A stretch of 64,000 nucleotides of DNA from CAWUFC02 sp963921335 (GCA_963921335.3 CAWUFC020000001.1:1798001-1862000); one strand, 5' to 3'. Positions 40,562-49,481 are shown, counted from the stretch's first letter. Program-made: numbers and translations. The notes: a model not told the origin generated them from the sequence alone.

Positions 40562-41587
40562 ATGTGTCAAAACCCTCGAAACAAACCCGACAGCGGCAGC
40601 AAATTCAGCACCGAGCAGGGCTTTTCTGCCATCAAAAATGGCATTAAGGACAATGCCAATCGGGACATTCCCAGTCAGCGAAAACCGCCCTGGCTGCGCA
40701 TGAAGCTGGAGCGCAGCGACAAATTCAAAGCGGTCATGGAGACCGTGCACGAGCATCGTCTGGCCACTGTTTGTGAAGAGAGCCATTGTCCCAATATGGG
40801 CGAGTGCTGGAGTAATGGCACGGCCACTATTATGTTGATGGGTTCTGTATGTACCCGGGCCTGTCGTTTTTGTGCGGTGGATACCGGCAACCCCGGTGGT
40901 TGGCTGGACGCAGAAGAGCCTGCCAACGCTGCACGTTCTGTGCAGTTAATGAACCTCCGCTATGTCGTGCTGACCTCGGTGGATCGTGACGATCTGGCCG
41001 ATGGTGGTGCCTCACATTACGCGGCCTGTGTACGCGCCATTCGTGAAGTGAACCCCAGTACAGCGGTGGAGGCGCTGACACCTGATTTTTCCGGTGACGA
41101 AGCTGCTGTGGCGACGGTGGTGGATTCCGGATTACAGGTATTTGCCCAGAATGTTGAAACGGTTGAGCGTTTGACTGAGCGAGTGCGTGACCCCAGGGCT
41201 GGTTACGAGCAGACATTAGAAGTGTTGGCATACGCAAAACGCCGTCAGCCCGAGGTGCTGACCAAGTCCAGCCTGATGCTGGGCCTGGGTGAGACCGATG
41301 AAGAAATCCGCCAGTGCATGGAGGATTTGCGCCAGCGCGGTGTGGATATCCTAACCCTGGGGCAATATCTGCGGCCCACGCCGAACCATTTGCCGGTGGA
41401 GCGTTGGGTGCATCCCGATGAGTTTGCCGCCTATCGTGAGCTGGGTCTGCAACTGGGATTCACCGAGGTGGCGTCCGGGCCGCTGGTACGCTCCAGTTAC
41501 CGCGCAGACCGTATTCTGGAGCAAAACAATCTCGGTCTCGATAAGCCTCCAGCGGATCGCATCAGCGTGGTGAACCTCAGCGACTAG
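40562..41587 (+). CDS. lipA: Lipoyl synthase
   Basis: A 341-residue radical SAM enzyme that inserts two sulfurs into octanoyl chains on the E2 and GcvH proteins to make lipoyl cofactor. The auxiliary [4Fe-4S] cluster uses C71, C76 and C82 (CX4CX5C), and the SAM cluster uses C97, C101 and C104 (CX3CX2C). C-terminal RSSYRAD carries the conserved Ser. The first about 40 residues are poorly conserved. There is no SD before ATG 40562. The usual partner lipB is not adjacent. Confidence 0.96.
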   Translation: MCQNPRNKPDSGSKFSTEQGFSAIKNGIKDNANRDIPSQRKPPWLRMKLERSDKFKAVMETVHEHRLATVCEESHCPNMGECWSNGTATIMLMGSVCTRACRFCAVDTGNPGGWLDAEEPANAARSVQLMNLRYVVLTSVDRDDLADGGASHYAACVRAIREVNPSTAVEALTPDFSGDEAAVATVVDSGLQVFAQNVETVERLTERVRDPRAGYEQTLEVLAYAKRRQPEVLTKSSLMLGLGETDEEIRQCMEDLRQRGVDILTLGQYLRPTPNHLPVERWVHPDEFAAYRELGLQLGFTEVASGPLVRSSYRADRILEQNNLGLDKPPADRISVVNLSD

Positions 41588-41665
41588 CAATAATCTTAGT
41601 CAAATAAAGAATAAAAGAGGGTGGCCGCCTTTGGCATACTATGGGCTGTCCAATAAGGAACAATA

Positions 41666-42922
41666 ATGACTGAGACTTTTATTCTCGACGATCTCGCCGA
41701 GCCGCAGCACACGCCGCAGGCAAAGGAAATCATGGCTTTGGTGGCGGAGCTGCCGCTGGAAATCAGTGTTGATGCCGTGCTGGCCCAGGCACGCGAACAG
41801 TGTGATGTAGCTCTTTTTGAGGCCCCTGAGTTTATCGAGCGCATGAGGTTCTTCATCGAACATGTGCATCGCGATACCGGGTTGAGTGCCATGGGTACGA
41901 TGACCGTGTTTAATTTCATCGTGAATGCCGTGGTTCAGCGCAGTCGCCTGGAGGCCCTGTACCAGGCGCATCCGGAAATCGAAGATGTTGAAATCAAGCG
42001 TCCGCTGATCATCGCCGGCCTGCCGCGTTCCGGTACCACCAATATGCTTAACCTGATTGCGGCGGATGACCGTCTCCGTTCGCTGCGCTACTGGGAGTCC
42101 CTGGAACCGATTCCCTCCCTGGCCACCCAGGGCGGTCAGGTCAGCGATGACCGTTATGGCAACTGCGTTGCCCAGCTGGATACCCTCAATGCCATGATGC
42201 CGCGCTTCAGCGCGATGCATGACCTGCAGGTGGAAAGCATTCATGAGGAAATCGAGCTGCAGTGGCTGGATTTTGGTTCCATGATGTGTGGCACGGTGGT
42301 GAACATACCCGAATGGTTCGACTGGTACCTGGGGAACCGTCGCCAGGAACACTATGACTTTCTCAAGCGGGTGCTAAAAGCGCTGCAATGGCTTCGAGGC
42401 CCCGAGCAATGGGTGCTGAAGAGCCCGGCGCACCTGGCCTTTTTGCCCGAGCTTTACCAGACCTTTCCAGACGCGACCTTCGTGGTGACTCACCGCGATC
42501 CGGTCTCCATCTTCACCAGTTGGGTCACCATGAATGCTTACGCCTCGCGTATGCGTTATGACGAGGTGGACCTGGCTAGCGTGGTGGAGCACGGTCGCCA
42601 GATTCAGGACTGCCTGCTGCAGGGTTTGGTCAAAGACATTGCAATGCTGCCCGAGGCACAGACCAAGCACGTGTATTTTCATGAATACATGGCTGACAAC
42701 ATGGGCATGTTGACCGACATCTATAACCTTGCCGGTATAGGCATGGAGGAATCAGCCAGGGCCAGTATCGAGCACTATATCGAGACACATCCCCGCGGTC
42801 GCAGTGGCAGCGTACAGTATGACCTGGAGGGGCAGTTCGGTCTGAGTCGTCAGCAGTTGTACAAGGACTTTGAGTACTACACCGATGTCTTCCCTGTGCG
42901 CCTGGAGGCCGAGAACTCGTGA
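41666..42922 (+). CDS. PAPS-dependent sulfotransferase family protein
   Basis: A 418-residue sulfotransferase_3-type protein. GLPRSGTTNMLNLIA (about 119-133) is the 5'-phosphosulfate loop. VVTHRDPVSIFTSWV (about 273-287) is the 3'-phosphate motif with the Arg and Ser ligands. It would transfer sulfate from PAPS to a hydroxylated, probably hydrophobic compound. AAGGAA seven bases before ATG 41666 supports the start. The next gene, an SLC13-like transporter, starts inside its stop codon (GTGA), so the two products are coupled. Confidence 0.92.
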   Translation: MTETFILDDLAEPQHTPQAKEIMALVAELPLEISVDAVLAQAREQCDVALFEAPEFIERMRFFIEHVHRDTGLSAMGTMTVFNFIVNAVVQRSRLEALYQAHPEIEDVEIKRPLIIAGLPRSGTTNMLNLIAADDRLRSLRYWESLEPIPSLATQGGQVSDDRYGNCVAQLDTLNAMMPRFSAMHDLQVESIHEEIELQWLDFGSMMCGTVVNIPEWFDWYLGNRRQEHYDFLKRVLKALQWLRGPEQWVLKSPAHLAFLPELYQTFPDATFVVTHRDPVSIFTSWVTMNAYASRMRYDEVDLASVVEHGRQIQDCLLQGLVKDIAMLPEAQTKHVYFHEYMADNMGMLTDIYNLAGIGMEESARASIEHYIETHPRGRSGSVQYDLEGQFGLSRQQLYKDFEYYTDVFPVRLEAENS

Positions 42923-44646
42923 TCGAACAGGTCATCATCTCTCTGCTGTTTATGAGTTTGATCGGCTCACTGGTGTTTACCGACTGGCCGGCGGCCTGGG
43001 TATTTACCTGTACCATGCTCGCGGCCTATTTCCTCGGTCTGGTGGATACCGTAGAGGTGTTGGCCAAGGTGTCCAATTCCGGTTTGATCACTCTCTTATT
43101 GTTGATACTCGTGTCGGTCGGTCTGGAAAAGTTGAGCTGGCTAAACCGGGTTTCAGAAAAACTGGTGTCACCCAGCTATAGCCTGAGTTTGCTGAAACTG
43201 GGGGGTGTCACTGCCTTATTCTCTGCGTTTGTGAATAACTCCGCTGTCGTGGCGACGCTGGCCAACGCGGTGCGCAATAACCGCCATCACGCTGCCTCCA
43301 AATTGCTGATTCCCCTGTCTTACGCCGCCATACTCGGCGGCACCATGACTCTGATCGGCACCTCTACTAACCTGATCGTCAGCAGTTTTCTTGAAGACGT
43401 CACCGGGCAGGGTCTGAACTTTTTTGACTTCCTGGCAGTGGGGGGTAGTGTCACTCTGGTCGGCCTGGTGGTGTTATTTGTGTGTGGCAAACTGCTGCCC
43501 GACCGCGGTGTTGAGACGGTGGATTTTAACGAGTACATGATCGAGGCCGAGGTGGCAGAGGACTCGCCCCTGGTCGGTAAGACGGTGATCGAAAACAAGC
43601 TTCGCGATCTGGAAGAGCTGTTCCTGGTTGATATTGTCCGCGACGAATACCTGATCTCCCCGGTGGGTCCCAATGAGCACATTGAAGCCGGCGACAAACT
43701 CATTTTTTCGGGTGATGTGAAGCAGGTCGGTGCACTGGAGAAGTTCAAAGGTCTGACCATGTTTGCCCTGAATGAAGGCCTGCTGACCCAGAACATTATC
43801 GAGGTGGTGGTGATGCCTAACGCTACCATCGAGGGGCGCACCATCAAGGAAAGCGGCTTCCGTTCGCTGTTTGATGCGGCAGTGGTGGGCATGCGCCGCG
43901 GCGGTAAACGCCTGTCGGGCAAGCTGGGTAATATATGTATCCAGGCCGGCGATAGCATGATGCTGGCAGTTGGTCCCGACTTTCACGAGCGGAAAAACCT
44001 GGACAAAAACTTTGCCATTATTGATGACGAGGTGGTGGAGGCCAGGGCAACACCCTTGCAGAACAATGTAGCCACCTTTGGCCTGATTGCCGTGATTGCA
44101 CTGGCAACTCTGAACATGCTGCCACTGATCAAGGGGCTGGCGTTTCTGTTAACGGTCATGTTGGTGATGGGCCTGGTATCCGGGGGAGAACTGAGACGGC
44201 GGTTCCCCTTTGAACTTTGGCTGATCATTGCTTCGGCACTGACCCTGGCGCAGGCGCTCAATAACTCGGGATTGGTGGCACTGATTGCCGACGGTTTACA
44301 CAGCGGCATGGACGGGCTTGGGCCTTATGCCGCGCTGGTGGGCATTTTCCTGATGACCCTGGCCCTGACCGAGATGATGACCAACAACGCGGCCGCGGCC
44401 CTGAGCTTTCCTATCGCCTACGGATTGGCTGAGAGCTATGGGCTTAGCCATATGCCTTTCATCATGGCCGTGGCCTATGGCGGCAGTGCCAGTTTCCTCA
44501 CGCCCTACGGGTACACTACCAACCTGATGGTACAGAACCTGGGTGGCTATGAGTTCCGCGACTACTTCCGCGCCGGATTGCCCCTGTCTATCACCTACTC
44601 GGTGGGTGTGATTCTGTTGATTCCCATATTCTTTCCGTTTCAATAG
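42919..44646 (+). CDS. SLC13/DASS-family anion transporter with two RCK_C domains
   Basis: A 575-residue polytopic membrane protein with about eleven hydrophobic segments in two halves and, between them (about 200-375), two RCK_C (TrkA-C) modules: DSPLVGKTVIENKLRDLEEL and NATIEGRTIKESGFRSLFDA. The NNSAVVATLANAV and TNNAAAALSFPIAYG repeats are the SLC13 SNT-like signatures in the two halves. Relatives carry sulfate or dicarboxylates with Na+. Translation starts at GTG 42919 overlapping the sulfotransferase TGA. A sulfate or sulfated-product role is suggested by context only. Hairpin copy C follows its stop by 12 bases. Confidence 0.92.
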   Translation: MIEQVIISLLFMSLIGSLVFTDWPAAWVFTCTMLAAYFLGLVDTVEVLAKVSNSGLITLLLLILVSVGLEKLSWLNRVSEKLVSPSYSLSLLKLGGVTALFSAFVNNSAVVATLANAVRNNRHHAASKLLIPLSYAAILGGTMTLIGTSTNLIVSSFLEDVTGQGLNFFDFLAVGGSVTLVGLVVLFVCGKLLPDRGVETVDFNEYMIEAEVAEDSPLVGKTVIENKLRDLEELFLVDIVRDEYLISPVGPNEHIEAGDKLIFSGDVKQVGALEKFKGLTMFALNEGLLTQNIIEVVVMPNATIEGRTIKESGFRSLFDAAVVGMRRGGKRLSGKLGNICIQAGDSMMLAVGPDFHERKNLDKNFAIIDDEVVEARATPLQNNVATFGLIAVIALATLNMLPLIKGLAFLLTVMLVMGLVSGGELRRRFPFELWLIIASALTLAQALNNSGLVALIADGLHSGMDGLGPYAALVGIFLMTLALTEMMTNNAAAALSFPIAYGLAESYGLSHMPFIMAVAYGGSASFLTPYGYTTNLMVQNLGGYEFRDYFRAGLPLSITYSVGVILLIPIFFPFQ

Positions 44647-44658
44647 TCGTCTAATGTA

Positions 44659-44708
44659 CCCGCTTACTTGTTTCGGTCAGAACCCCATTCCCTCAACAAG
44701 TAAGCGGG
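44659..44708 (+). repeat. Hairpin repeat, copy C (core on plus strand)
   Basis: Perfect 14-base arms (CCCGCTTACTTGTT at 44659-44672 with its complement at 44695-44708), extended by one wobble-type position, flank the 22-base loop 44673-44694, which contains GGTCAGAACCCCATTCCC. It is the best match to the family core and sits between the transporter stop and the symporter-fusion gene. Confidence 0.85.
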
Positions 44709-44769
44709 CACCATATTCCACAGAGCCAAGAAATTAGTACACTGTCTGCACATAAAAGAGAGTAGGCGC

Positions 44770-46920
44770 ATGTCGTTTACCCGCAAAATTCTTGTTGGAT
44801 TGATAGTCGGTATTGCCACAGGCTTGTTCCTGGGCGAACTGGCAGCACCCCTCAATACCGCCGGGGATGTGTTTATCGGGCTGCTGCAGATGACCGTGCT
44901 GCCTTACATCGTGCTGTCCCTGCTGGTTAACCTTGGCAAAATCAGCTGGGCGCAGAGCAAGGAGTTGTTGCTCGCGGCAATACTGGTGTTCCTGGTGATG
45001 CTGCTGGGCGGGGCAGGGGTCTTGTTCCTGTCGCCGCTGGCTTTCCCGCCCACCCAGAACGCCTCCTTTTTCAGCGCAACACTGGTGGCGGCGCCAGAGC
45101 CACTGGATCTGGTGAGCTTGTATATACCCTCGAACCCCTTCGCCTCGATGGCCAACAATATGGTGCCTGCCACGGTGCTGTTCAGCATCCTACTGGGCGT
45201 GGGGCTCAGTGGGGTGCCGGGCAACGGTGGCTTGCTGAACGGCCTGAGTGTCATGGCAGATGCCCTGAACCGGGTGAACAAGCTGGTGATTCAGCTGACG
45301 CCGTATGGCTTGTTCGCCATTGCCGCGGGAACGGCGGGCACCCTGTCGGTTGACGATATCAGCCGCCTGCAGGGGTTTCTGGTCACTTATTCCCTGCTTG
45401 TGTTGGCGCTGACCTTTGTGGTGATTCCGCTGCTGGTCAGCGCGCTCACGCCATTTCGTATCAGGGATTTGCTCGGCGTTCCGCAGGCGTCTTTGATCAC
45501 CATTTTTGCCACCGGCAAAATTATTGTGCTGATGCCGCAGTTGATCGAGAACGTCAAAGAGCTGTTTAGAAAATACGATCTCGAAACGGAGGAGAGTAAC
45601 AGTGGGGCCGAGATCCTGCTGCCACTGGCTTATCCGTTCCCCAACTTGGGTACCTATGTGATCCTGATGTTTGTCAGCTTTTCGGCCTGGTACCTGGATC
45701 GCCCTCTGGACCTGGGCGACCAGATCACCCTGCAGCTGGCGTCATTTTTCTCCAGTTTTATCGCCCCGATTGTTGGCATTCCATTCCTTCTCGACTTAAT
45801 GCGCATACCCGCCGATGTGATGGAGCTGTTTGTAGTATCCACGGTGTATATCGACCGCATCCGAGTCGTGCTGGGCGCGATGCACTTGCTGGCGCTGACG
45901 GTGATCGTGCTTTCCATCAGGGCCGGTGTGTTCAAAGTTAATTGGCGCAAGTTGGGAATCGCGCTGTTGCTATCTGTGCTGTCGCTGCTGACTGCACTGG
46001 GTGGCGCGCGTTTGTATCTGGCACAGGTTACCGGGGGCGAGTATCGTGGAGACGCCGAGCTGGTGCAGATGCGATGGATGCAGCGCACGGTAGAAGCTAC
46101 CGCCTTTCGTGATTCGCTACCCGAACCTAATCCCCTGGTGATAGGCAGCAGTCGCTTACAGCGAATTCAGGAGCGGGGTACTTTGCGGGTGGGTTACCTG
46201 TCAGATTCTCTGCCTTGGGCGTTCAGTAACGAGCAGGGCGTGGTTACCGGTTTTGATATTGAGCTGGCACACCAGCTGGCAGGAGATCTCGGTGTTGGCC
46301 TGGAACTGGTCAATGTGCGCTTGAGAGAGTCCGATCAGCTATTTGCTACGGGTCAGATCGATATCGTTATGTCGGGTCTGGCGACAACGGCAGAGCGACT
46401 GCGGCATTATCGATTTGCGGGATCACCCTTGGACCTGACTATGGGCTTCATCGTTCACGACAGTAATCGCAAACTGTTCGCCGCTGACCGTGAAGTGCGA
46501 GCGATGGGTGATATCACCATAGGCATGGTGCAGGCCGATATCGCATTCAGGCGCCTGCTGGAGCAGGCCTATCCTGATGCCAACATTGTGAAAATAGAAT
46601 CGCCGCGCGCATTTTTGCGCGGCCGCATGCCTGAGATGGACGCGGTGGTGTTTTCCGCTGAAGGTGGTGCCGCCTGGACCCTCATTTATCCCAGCCACGC
46701 CGTAGTAGTCCCTCAGCCTCATATCACAAAAATACCAGCCGGCTTCGTGGTGCCGCACGAGGATGATCGCTGGGCCAAGTATGTGGATGAGTGGGTGGCG
46801 CTGAAGAAGAAGGATGGCAGCATCCAACAACTGTTCCAGCACTGGATACTGGGGGAGGGCGCTGAAGATGAGACACCACGCTGGTCCGTGATTCGCAATG
46901 TGCTGGGTTGGATCGAATAA
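44770..46920 (+). CDS. Cation:dicarboxylate symporter fused to a family 3 solute-binding domain
   Basis: A 716-residue fusion. Residues 1 to about 425 are a DAACS (GltP/DctA-type) symporter with eight or so membrane segments and the NMVPATVLFSILLGVGLSG region. One more helix (about 393-410) leads to a periplasmic SBP_bac_3 domain from about 460 to 700: RLQRIQERGTLRVGYLSDSL, FDIELAHQLAGDLGV, GQIDIVMSGLATTAERL. The binding domain has the full two-lobed length. It may deliver an amino acid or dicarboxylate directly to the symporter. AGAGAGTAGG precedes ATG 44770. Hairpin copies C and D flank the gene in inverted orientation. Confidence 0.92.
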   Translation: MSFTRKILVGLIVGIATGLFLGELAAPLNTAGDVFIGLLQMTVLPYIVLSLLVNLGKISWAQSKELLLAAILVFLVMLLGGAGVLFLSPLAFPPTQNASFFSATLVAAPEPLDLVSLYIPSNPFASMANNMVPATVLFSILLGVGLSGVPGNGGLLNGLSVMADALNRVNKLVIQLTPYGLFAIAAGTAGTLSVDDISRLQGFLVTYSLLVLALTFVVIPLLVSALTPFRIRDLLGVPQASLITIFATGKIIVLMPQLIENVKELFRKYDLETEESNSGAEILLPLAYPFPNLGTYVILMFVSFSAWYLDRPLDLGDQITLQLASFFSSFIAPIVGIPFLLDLMRIPADVMELFVVSTVYIDRIRVVLGAMHLLALTVIVLSIRAGVFKVNWRKLGIALLLSVLSLLTALGGARLYLAQVTGGEYRGDAELVQMRWMQRTVEATAFRDSLPEPNPLVIGSSRLQRIQERGTLRVGYLSDSLPWAFSNEQGVVTGFDIELAHQLAGDLGVGLELVNVRLRESDQLFATGQIDIVMSGLATTAERLRHYRFAGSPLDLTMGFIVHDSNRKLFAADREVRAMGDITIGMVQADIAFRRLLEQAYPDANIVKIESPRAFLRGRMPEMDAVVFSAEGGAAWTLIYPSHAVVVPQPHITKIPAGFVVPHEDDRWAKYVDEWVALKKKDGSIQQLFQHWILGEGAEDETPRWSVIRNVLGWIE

Positions 46921-46935
46921 TATGCCGCGGAGATG

Positions 46936-46996
46936 GCGGTGACTGTTTATTTTTGAGGGAATGGGCGTCTGACCGAGAAAATCATACAGTCACCGC
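46936..46996 (-). repeat. Hairpin repeat, copy D (core on minus strand)
   Basis: Outer arms GCGGTGACTGT (46936-46946) and its perfect complement (46986-46996) continue inward as loosely paired T/A-rich stretches to a 22-base loop (46955-46976). On the minus strand the loop contains GGTCAGACGCCCATTCCC, two changes from copy C. It begins 15 bases after the symporter stop and ends seven bases before the SD of the next gene. Confidence 0.82.
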
Positions 46997-47016
46997 ACTT
47001 TGGCTAGGAGTAAGTG

Positions 47017-47571
47017 ATGAAACTGAATCCCAATAACACGTGGCGCTTTGTTCAAGAGCGCATGGAATCCGAGAGCAATCCCACAGTGCGAAGGAACCTT
47101 GAGCTGGTGCTTGAGCACATGAAACGCGAGGCCGCCGCAGACATCGAAGGGGTTGTGGCAACACTGTGCGACAGCCCTAGATATGTGACCCACGATATGC
47201 CGGATGAGCCCATTATGAACCCGACGGGTGACAAGGATGCAGTGCGCGGTTTCTACGATATGACCATTGTGCAAACCGGCGCTCATAAATTGGAGCTGGC
47301 CTGTGACCGCGTGATTGCCGACGAGAGTGCAGTCATGACCGAGGGCATTATGCGTATGGCCTACCCGGGGCAGACGCTGATCGCTATGGGTATTGACGTG
47401 GATGATGCTGACGCCTATTACCTCTACCAGACACGCATGGGCGTGGTCTGGCCGGTAGACCCCGAGAGTGGCTTATTGATTGGTGAAGAGACTTATACCG
47501 GCACTGATGGCTTCGCCGGCATCGCGGACCGGAAAATAAACCCCGAGGATATTGCGCCCCTTTCTCTATAG
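47017..47571 (+). CDS. NTF2-fold (SnoaL-like) protein of unknown function
   Basis: A 184-residue protein predicted to have an NTF2-like cone fold: long N-terminal helix (about 15-45) and then VATLCDSPRYVTHDMP and KDAVRGFYDMTI. It resembles the longer SnoaL-like proteins found with ring-hydroxylating systems. No catalytic motif is secure. TAGGAG eight bases before ATG 47017 is a good SD. A GTG one codon earlier is the alternative start. It stands alone after hairpin copy D and a promoter has to lie within or around that repeat. Confidence 0.78.
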   Translation: MKLNPNNTWRFVQERMESESNPTVRRNLELVLEHMKREAAADIEGVVATLCDSPRYVTHDMPDEPIMNPTGDKDAVRGFYDMTIVQTGAHKLELACDRVIADESAVMTEGIMRMAYPGQTLIAMGIDVDDADAYYLYQTRMGVVWPVDPESGLLIGEETYTGTDGFAGIADRKINPEDIAPLSL

Positions 47572-47589
47572 GTGAGTTGGTGCAGGTAA

Positions 47590-47607
47590 ATCCTTCACGT
47601 GGAGGAT
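47590..47607. promoter_or_regulatory. Near-perfect 18-bp palindrome with CACGTG centre
   Basis: ATCCTTCACGTGGAGGAT is palindromic except for one pair. It lies between the NTF2-like gene and the small membrane protein gene at 47658 and could be an operator for the latter. No regulator is adjacent. Confidence 0.4.
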
Positions 47608-47657
47608 CAGTAGCGTTGTGCTATTTATTAGATGTTTAGGCGAGAAGAGTCACTGTC

Positions 47658-48146
47658 ATGAATTGGGATGCGATCGGAGCTATTGGCGAAGTATGCGGAG
47701 CAATCGCTGTAGTTGTTACTCTGGTTTATCTGGCTGGGCAGTTACGCCAAAATACCCGCGCCTTGCAGGCGGCCAGCATGGACTCCACTACACAGACCTC
47801 GAACGATATTCGAGAAACTATATATTCCGATCCAGCTGTTACCAAACTCTATCTTGACGGATTGGCTGATCCGCTTGGCTTTGAGGCTGTGGACCGCGAG
47901 AGGTTTCGTTTGCTTCTAACCAATGCGCTTTGGGCAATTTGGAATACCTACGCACAATCCGAGCTGGGCGGTAGAGACTCCTGGTCTTCTCAGCGGAATC
48001 TACTCTTCCGAATTTTGGCAACTCCGGGTAGCCAGTGGTTCTGGGAGCAATATGCAACTGAATTCGACCCAAAATTTCAGTTGGAAGTTAAATCCATTAT
48101 CCGTGAACTGGCGGACTTGAAAGCTCAGAAAGACCTATCAGATTAA
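47658..48146 (+). CDS. Small membrane-anchored protein of unknown function
   Basis: A 162-residue protein with one N-terminal membrane segment (WDAIGAIGEVCGAIAVVVTLVYLAGQLR region, about 4-27) and then a soluble helical domain with conserved-looking polar and aromatic residues (LWAIWNTYAQSE, WFWEQYATEFDP). I recognise the general type from many marine genomes but no named function. Base composition is slightly more AT-rich than that of its neighbours, which may point to recent acquisition. No partner is evident. Confidence 0.7.
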   Translation: MNWDAIGAIGEVCGAIAVVVTLVYLAGQLRQNTRALQAASMDSTTQTSNDIRETIYSDPAVTKLYLDGLADPLGFEAVDRERFRLLLTNALWAIWNTYAQSELGGRDSWSSQRNLLFRILATPGSQWFWEQYATEFDPKFQLEVKSIIRELADLKAQKDLSD

Positions 48147-48199
48147 GCTAGCCGCTTTCAGCAGTCGGCGACTTTTTGGCAGACATATAGGAGGCAGCC

Positions 48200-48685
48200 A
48201 TGGCACATCTTTCATGGGGACACATCAACGTTAACGTCAGCGATCTGGATCGCGCTGTCGCGTTCTACGAAAAACTGGGTTTCAGGCTAGCGTTACCGGG
48301 CATTCCCTATCTGGCGCTTGAGCAAGAAGGTACAGGAGAAGTTTCACCCGAGGCCATCTGCGATGCGCTGGGTGTGCCACAGGGCAGTGCGGGTCGAGCC
48401 TGCATCATGCAGTTGGGCGATGGCTTTCCCATGCTTGACCTGACTGAGTTTGATCGCGGCGCAGGGCGTAAGCCCCTGGAGAACGCCGATCTGGGTGTGG
48501 TTCGAATCTGCCTGGCCAGCAGTGATTTAGGTCGAGACTACGAAGAACTGGTCTCAGCGGGAGTAGAGTTTTTGAGTGAGCCAAAACCCGGTCATCAGGG
48601 TATGGCAGAGATTGCTGTCTGTAAGGACCCTGACGGCACGTTAATCGAGCTCATTCAGCTTCACCTGGACAAATGGCAGAGCTAG
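48200..48685 (+). CDS. Glyoxalase/VOC-superfamily protein
   Basis: A 161-residue vicinal-oxygen-chelate fold protein. It begins WGHINVNVSDLDRAVAFYEKL-like with the His near residue 7 that binds metal, and ends VCKDPDGTLIELIQLH with the metal Glu. The fold covers glyoxalase I, extradiol dioxygenase halves, epimerases and binding proteins; a single small unit suggests an isomerase or glyoxalase-like role. TAGGAGG precedes ATG 48200 with seven bases. It is not in an obvious operon. Confidence 0.85.
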   Translation: MAHLSWGHINVNVSDLDRAVAFYEKLGFRLALPGIPYLALEQEGTGEVSPEAICDALGVPQGSAGRACIMQLGDGFPMLDLTEFDRGAGRKPLENADLGVVRICLASSDLGRDYEELVSAGVEFLSEPKPGHQGMAEIAVCKDPDGTLIELIQLHLDKWQS

Positions 48686-48710
48686 ATTGCGGCCAGGTTG
48701 AGAACAGCTC

Positions 48711-49481
48711 CTAGTGCAGCTGTGAACCCTGTGCACTGAGGCTGTCCAAACCCTGCTTTAACTTGGCTCGCGTATTCTCATCCGGCGCCACGGCGATCGC
48801 CTGCTCCATGTCGTGCTTTGCCATACTGGTTACACCCAGTTGTAACCAATAGTCCACACGTTCCAGGTGCACGGAGAACGGGTCGGGCGTCACGAGAAGT
48901 TTAAAGTCACTGATCTCCAGGGCTCGGGCATTATCTTCATTGGCTGTGGCCAGCATGCCCAGGTTGTTGAGCATGCGCGTCACAATGTCGCGGGTAGAAG
49001 CGGGTCGGAAAGCCTGGCTGCTACTGATGCCGTTTTCCTTCAGCCACTCCAGGCAGTTCACCTCGTCCACCAGTTCCATGCGGAAGGGATCAACCAGTTG
49101 GCTGCCCACAGACACCAGGAAGTGGCTGGGGAAGTTGACGCCGTGGGCCTTGATATTCAGCTCTTCGCAAATCGCCAGAATCACCACAGCAAGGCTGATC
49201 GGTATGCCCTCGCGGTGGCGCAGAACGTGCTCCAGGGCGCTGTTTTCCGACTTGTAATATTCCTCGGAGCCGTTGAAGCCCGCGTCCCGGAGCTTGCGGA
49301 CAATGCGCAGTGCACTCACGTCAGTGCCCATCATCTGCGCCAGGTGCGCAATACGCTCACGACACCAGTCTGTGTTTGTATCGGGTTGCACCAGTCGGGC
49401 CACCAGCAGCGCTCCTTCGAGAATCGTTAGCTCCTCGTTCAGCACCGACTTAAATTCGCTGAGTAATTGTGTCTGTTCCAT
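48711..49481 (-). CDS. SirB1/transglutaminase-like family protein
   Basis: A 256-residue protein of the SirB1 (YchA) family: a helical N-terminal part, LRHREGIPISLAVVILAICE and GVNFPSHFLVSV (transglutaminase-like core, about 90-130), then a C-terminal TPR-like segment. The classical Cys-His-Asp protease triad is not complete; the Cys of the core is replaced, and a His in FPSHFLV remains. Function unknown; often linked to protein folding or DNA/chemotaxis genes in other bacteria. ATG 49481 begins MEQTQ; a further upstream start is less likely. Confidence 0.88.
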   Translation of the reverse strand: MEQTQLLSEFKSVLNEELTILEGALLVARLVQPDTNTDWCRERIAHLAQMMGTDVSALRIVRKLRDAGFNGSEEYYKSENSALEHVLRHREGIPISLAVVILAICEELNIKAHGVNFPSHFLVSVGSQLVDPFRMELVDEVNCLEWLKENGISSSQAFRPASTRDIVTRMLNNLGMLATANEDNARALEISDFKLLVTPDPFSVHLERVDYWLQLGVTSMAKHDMEQAIAVAPDENTRAKLKQGLDSLSAQGSQLH

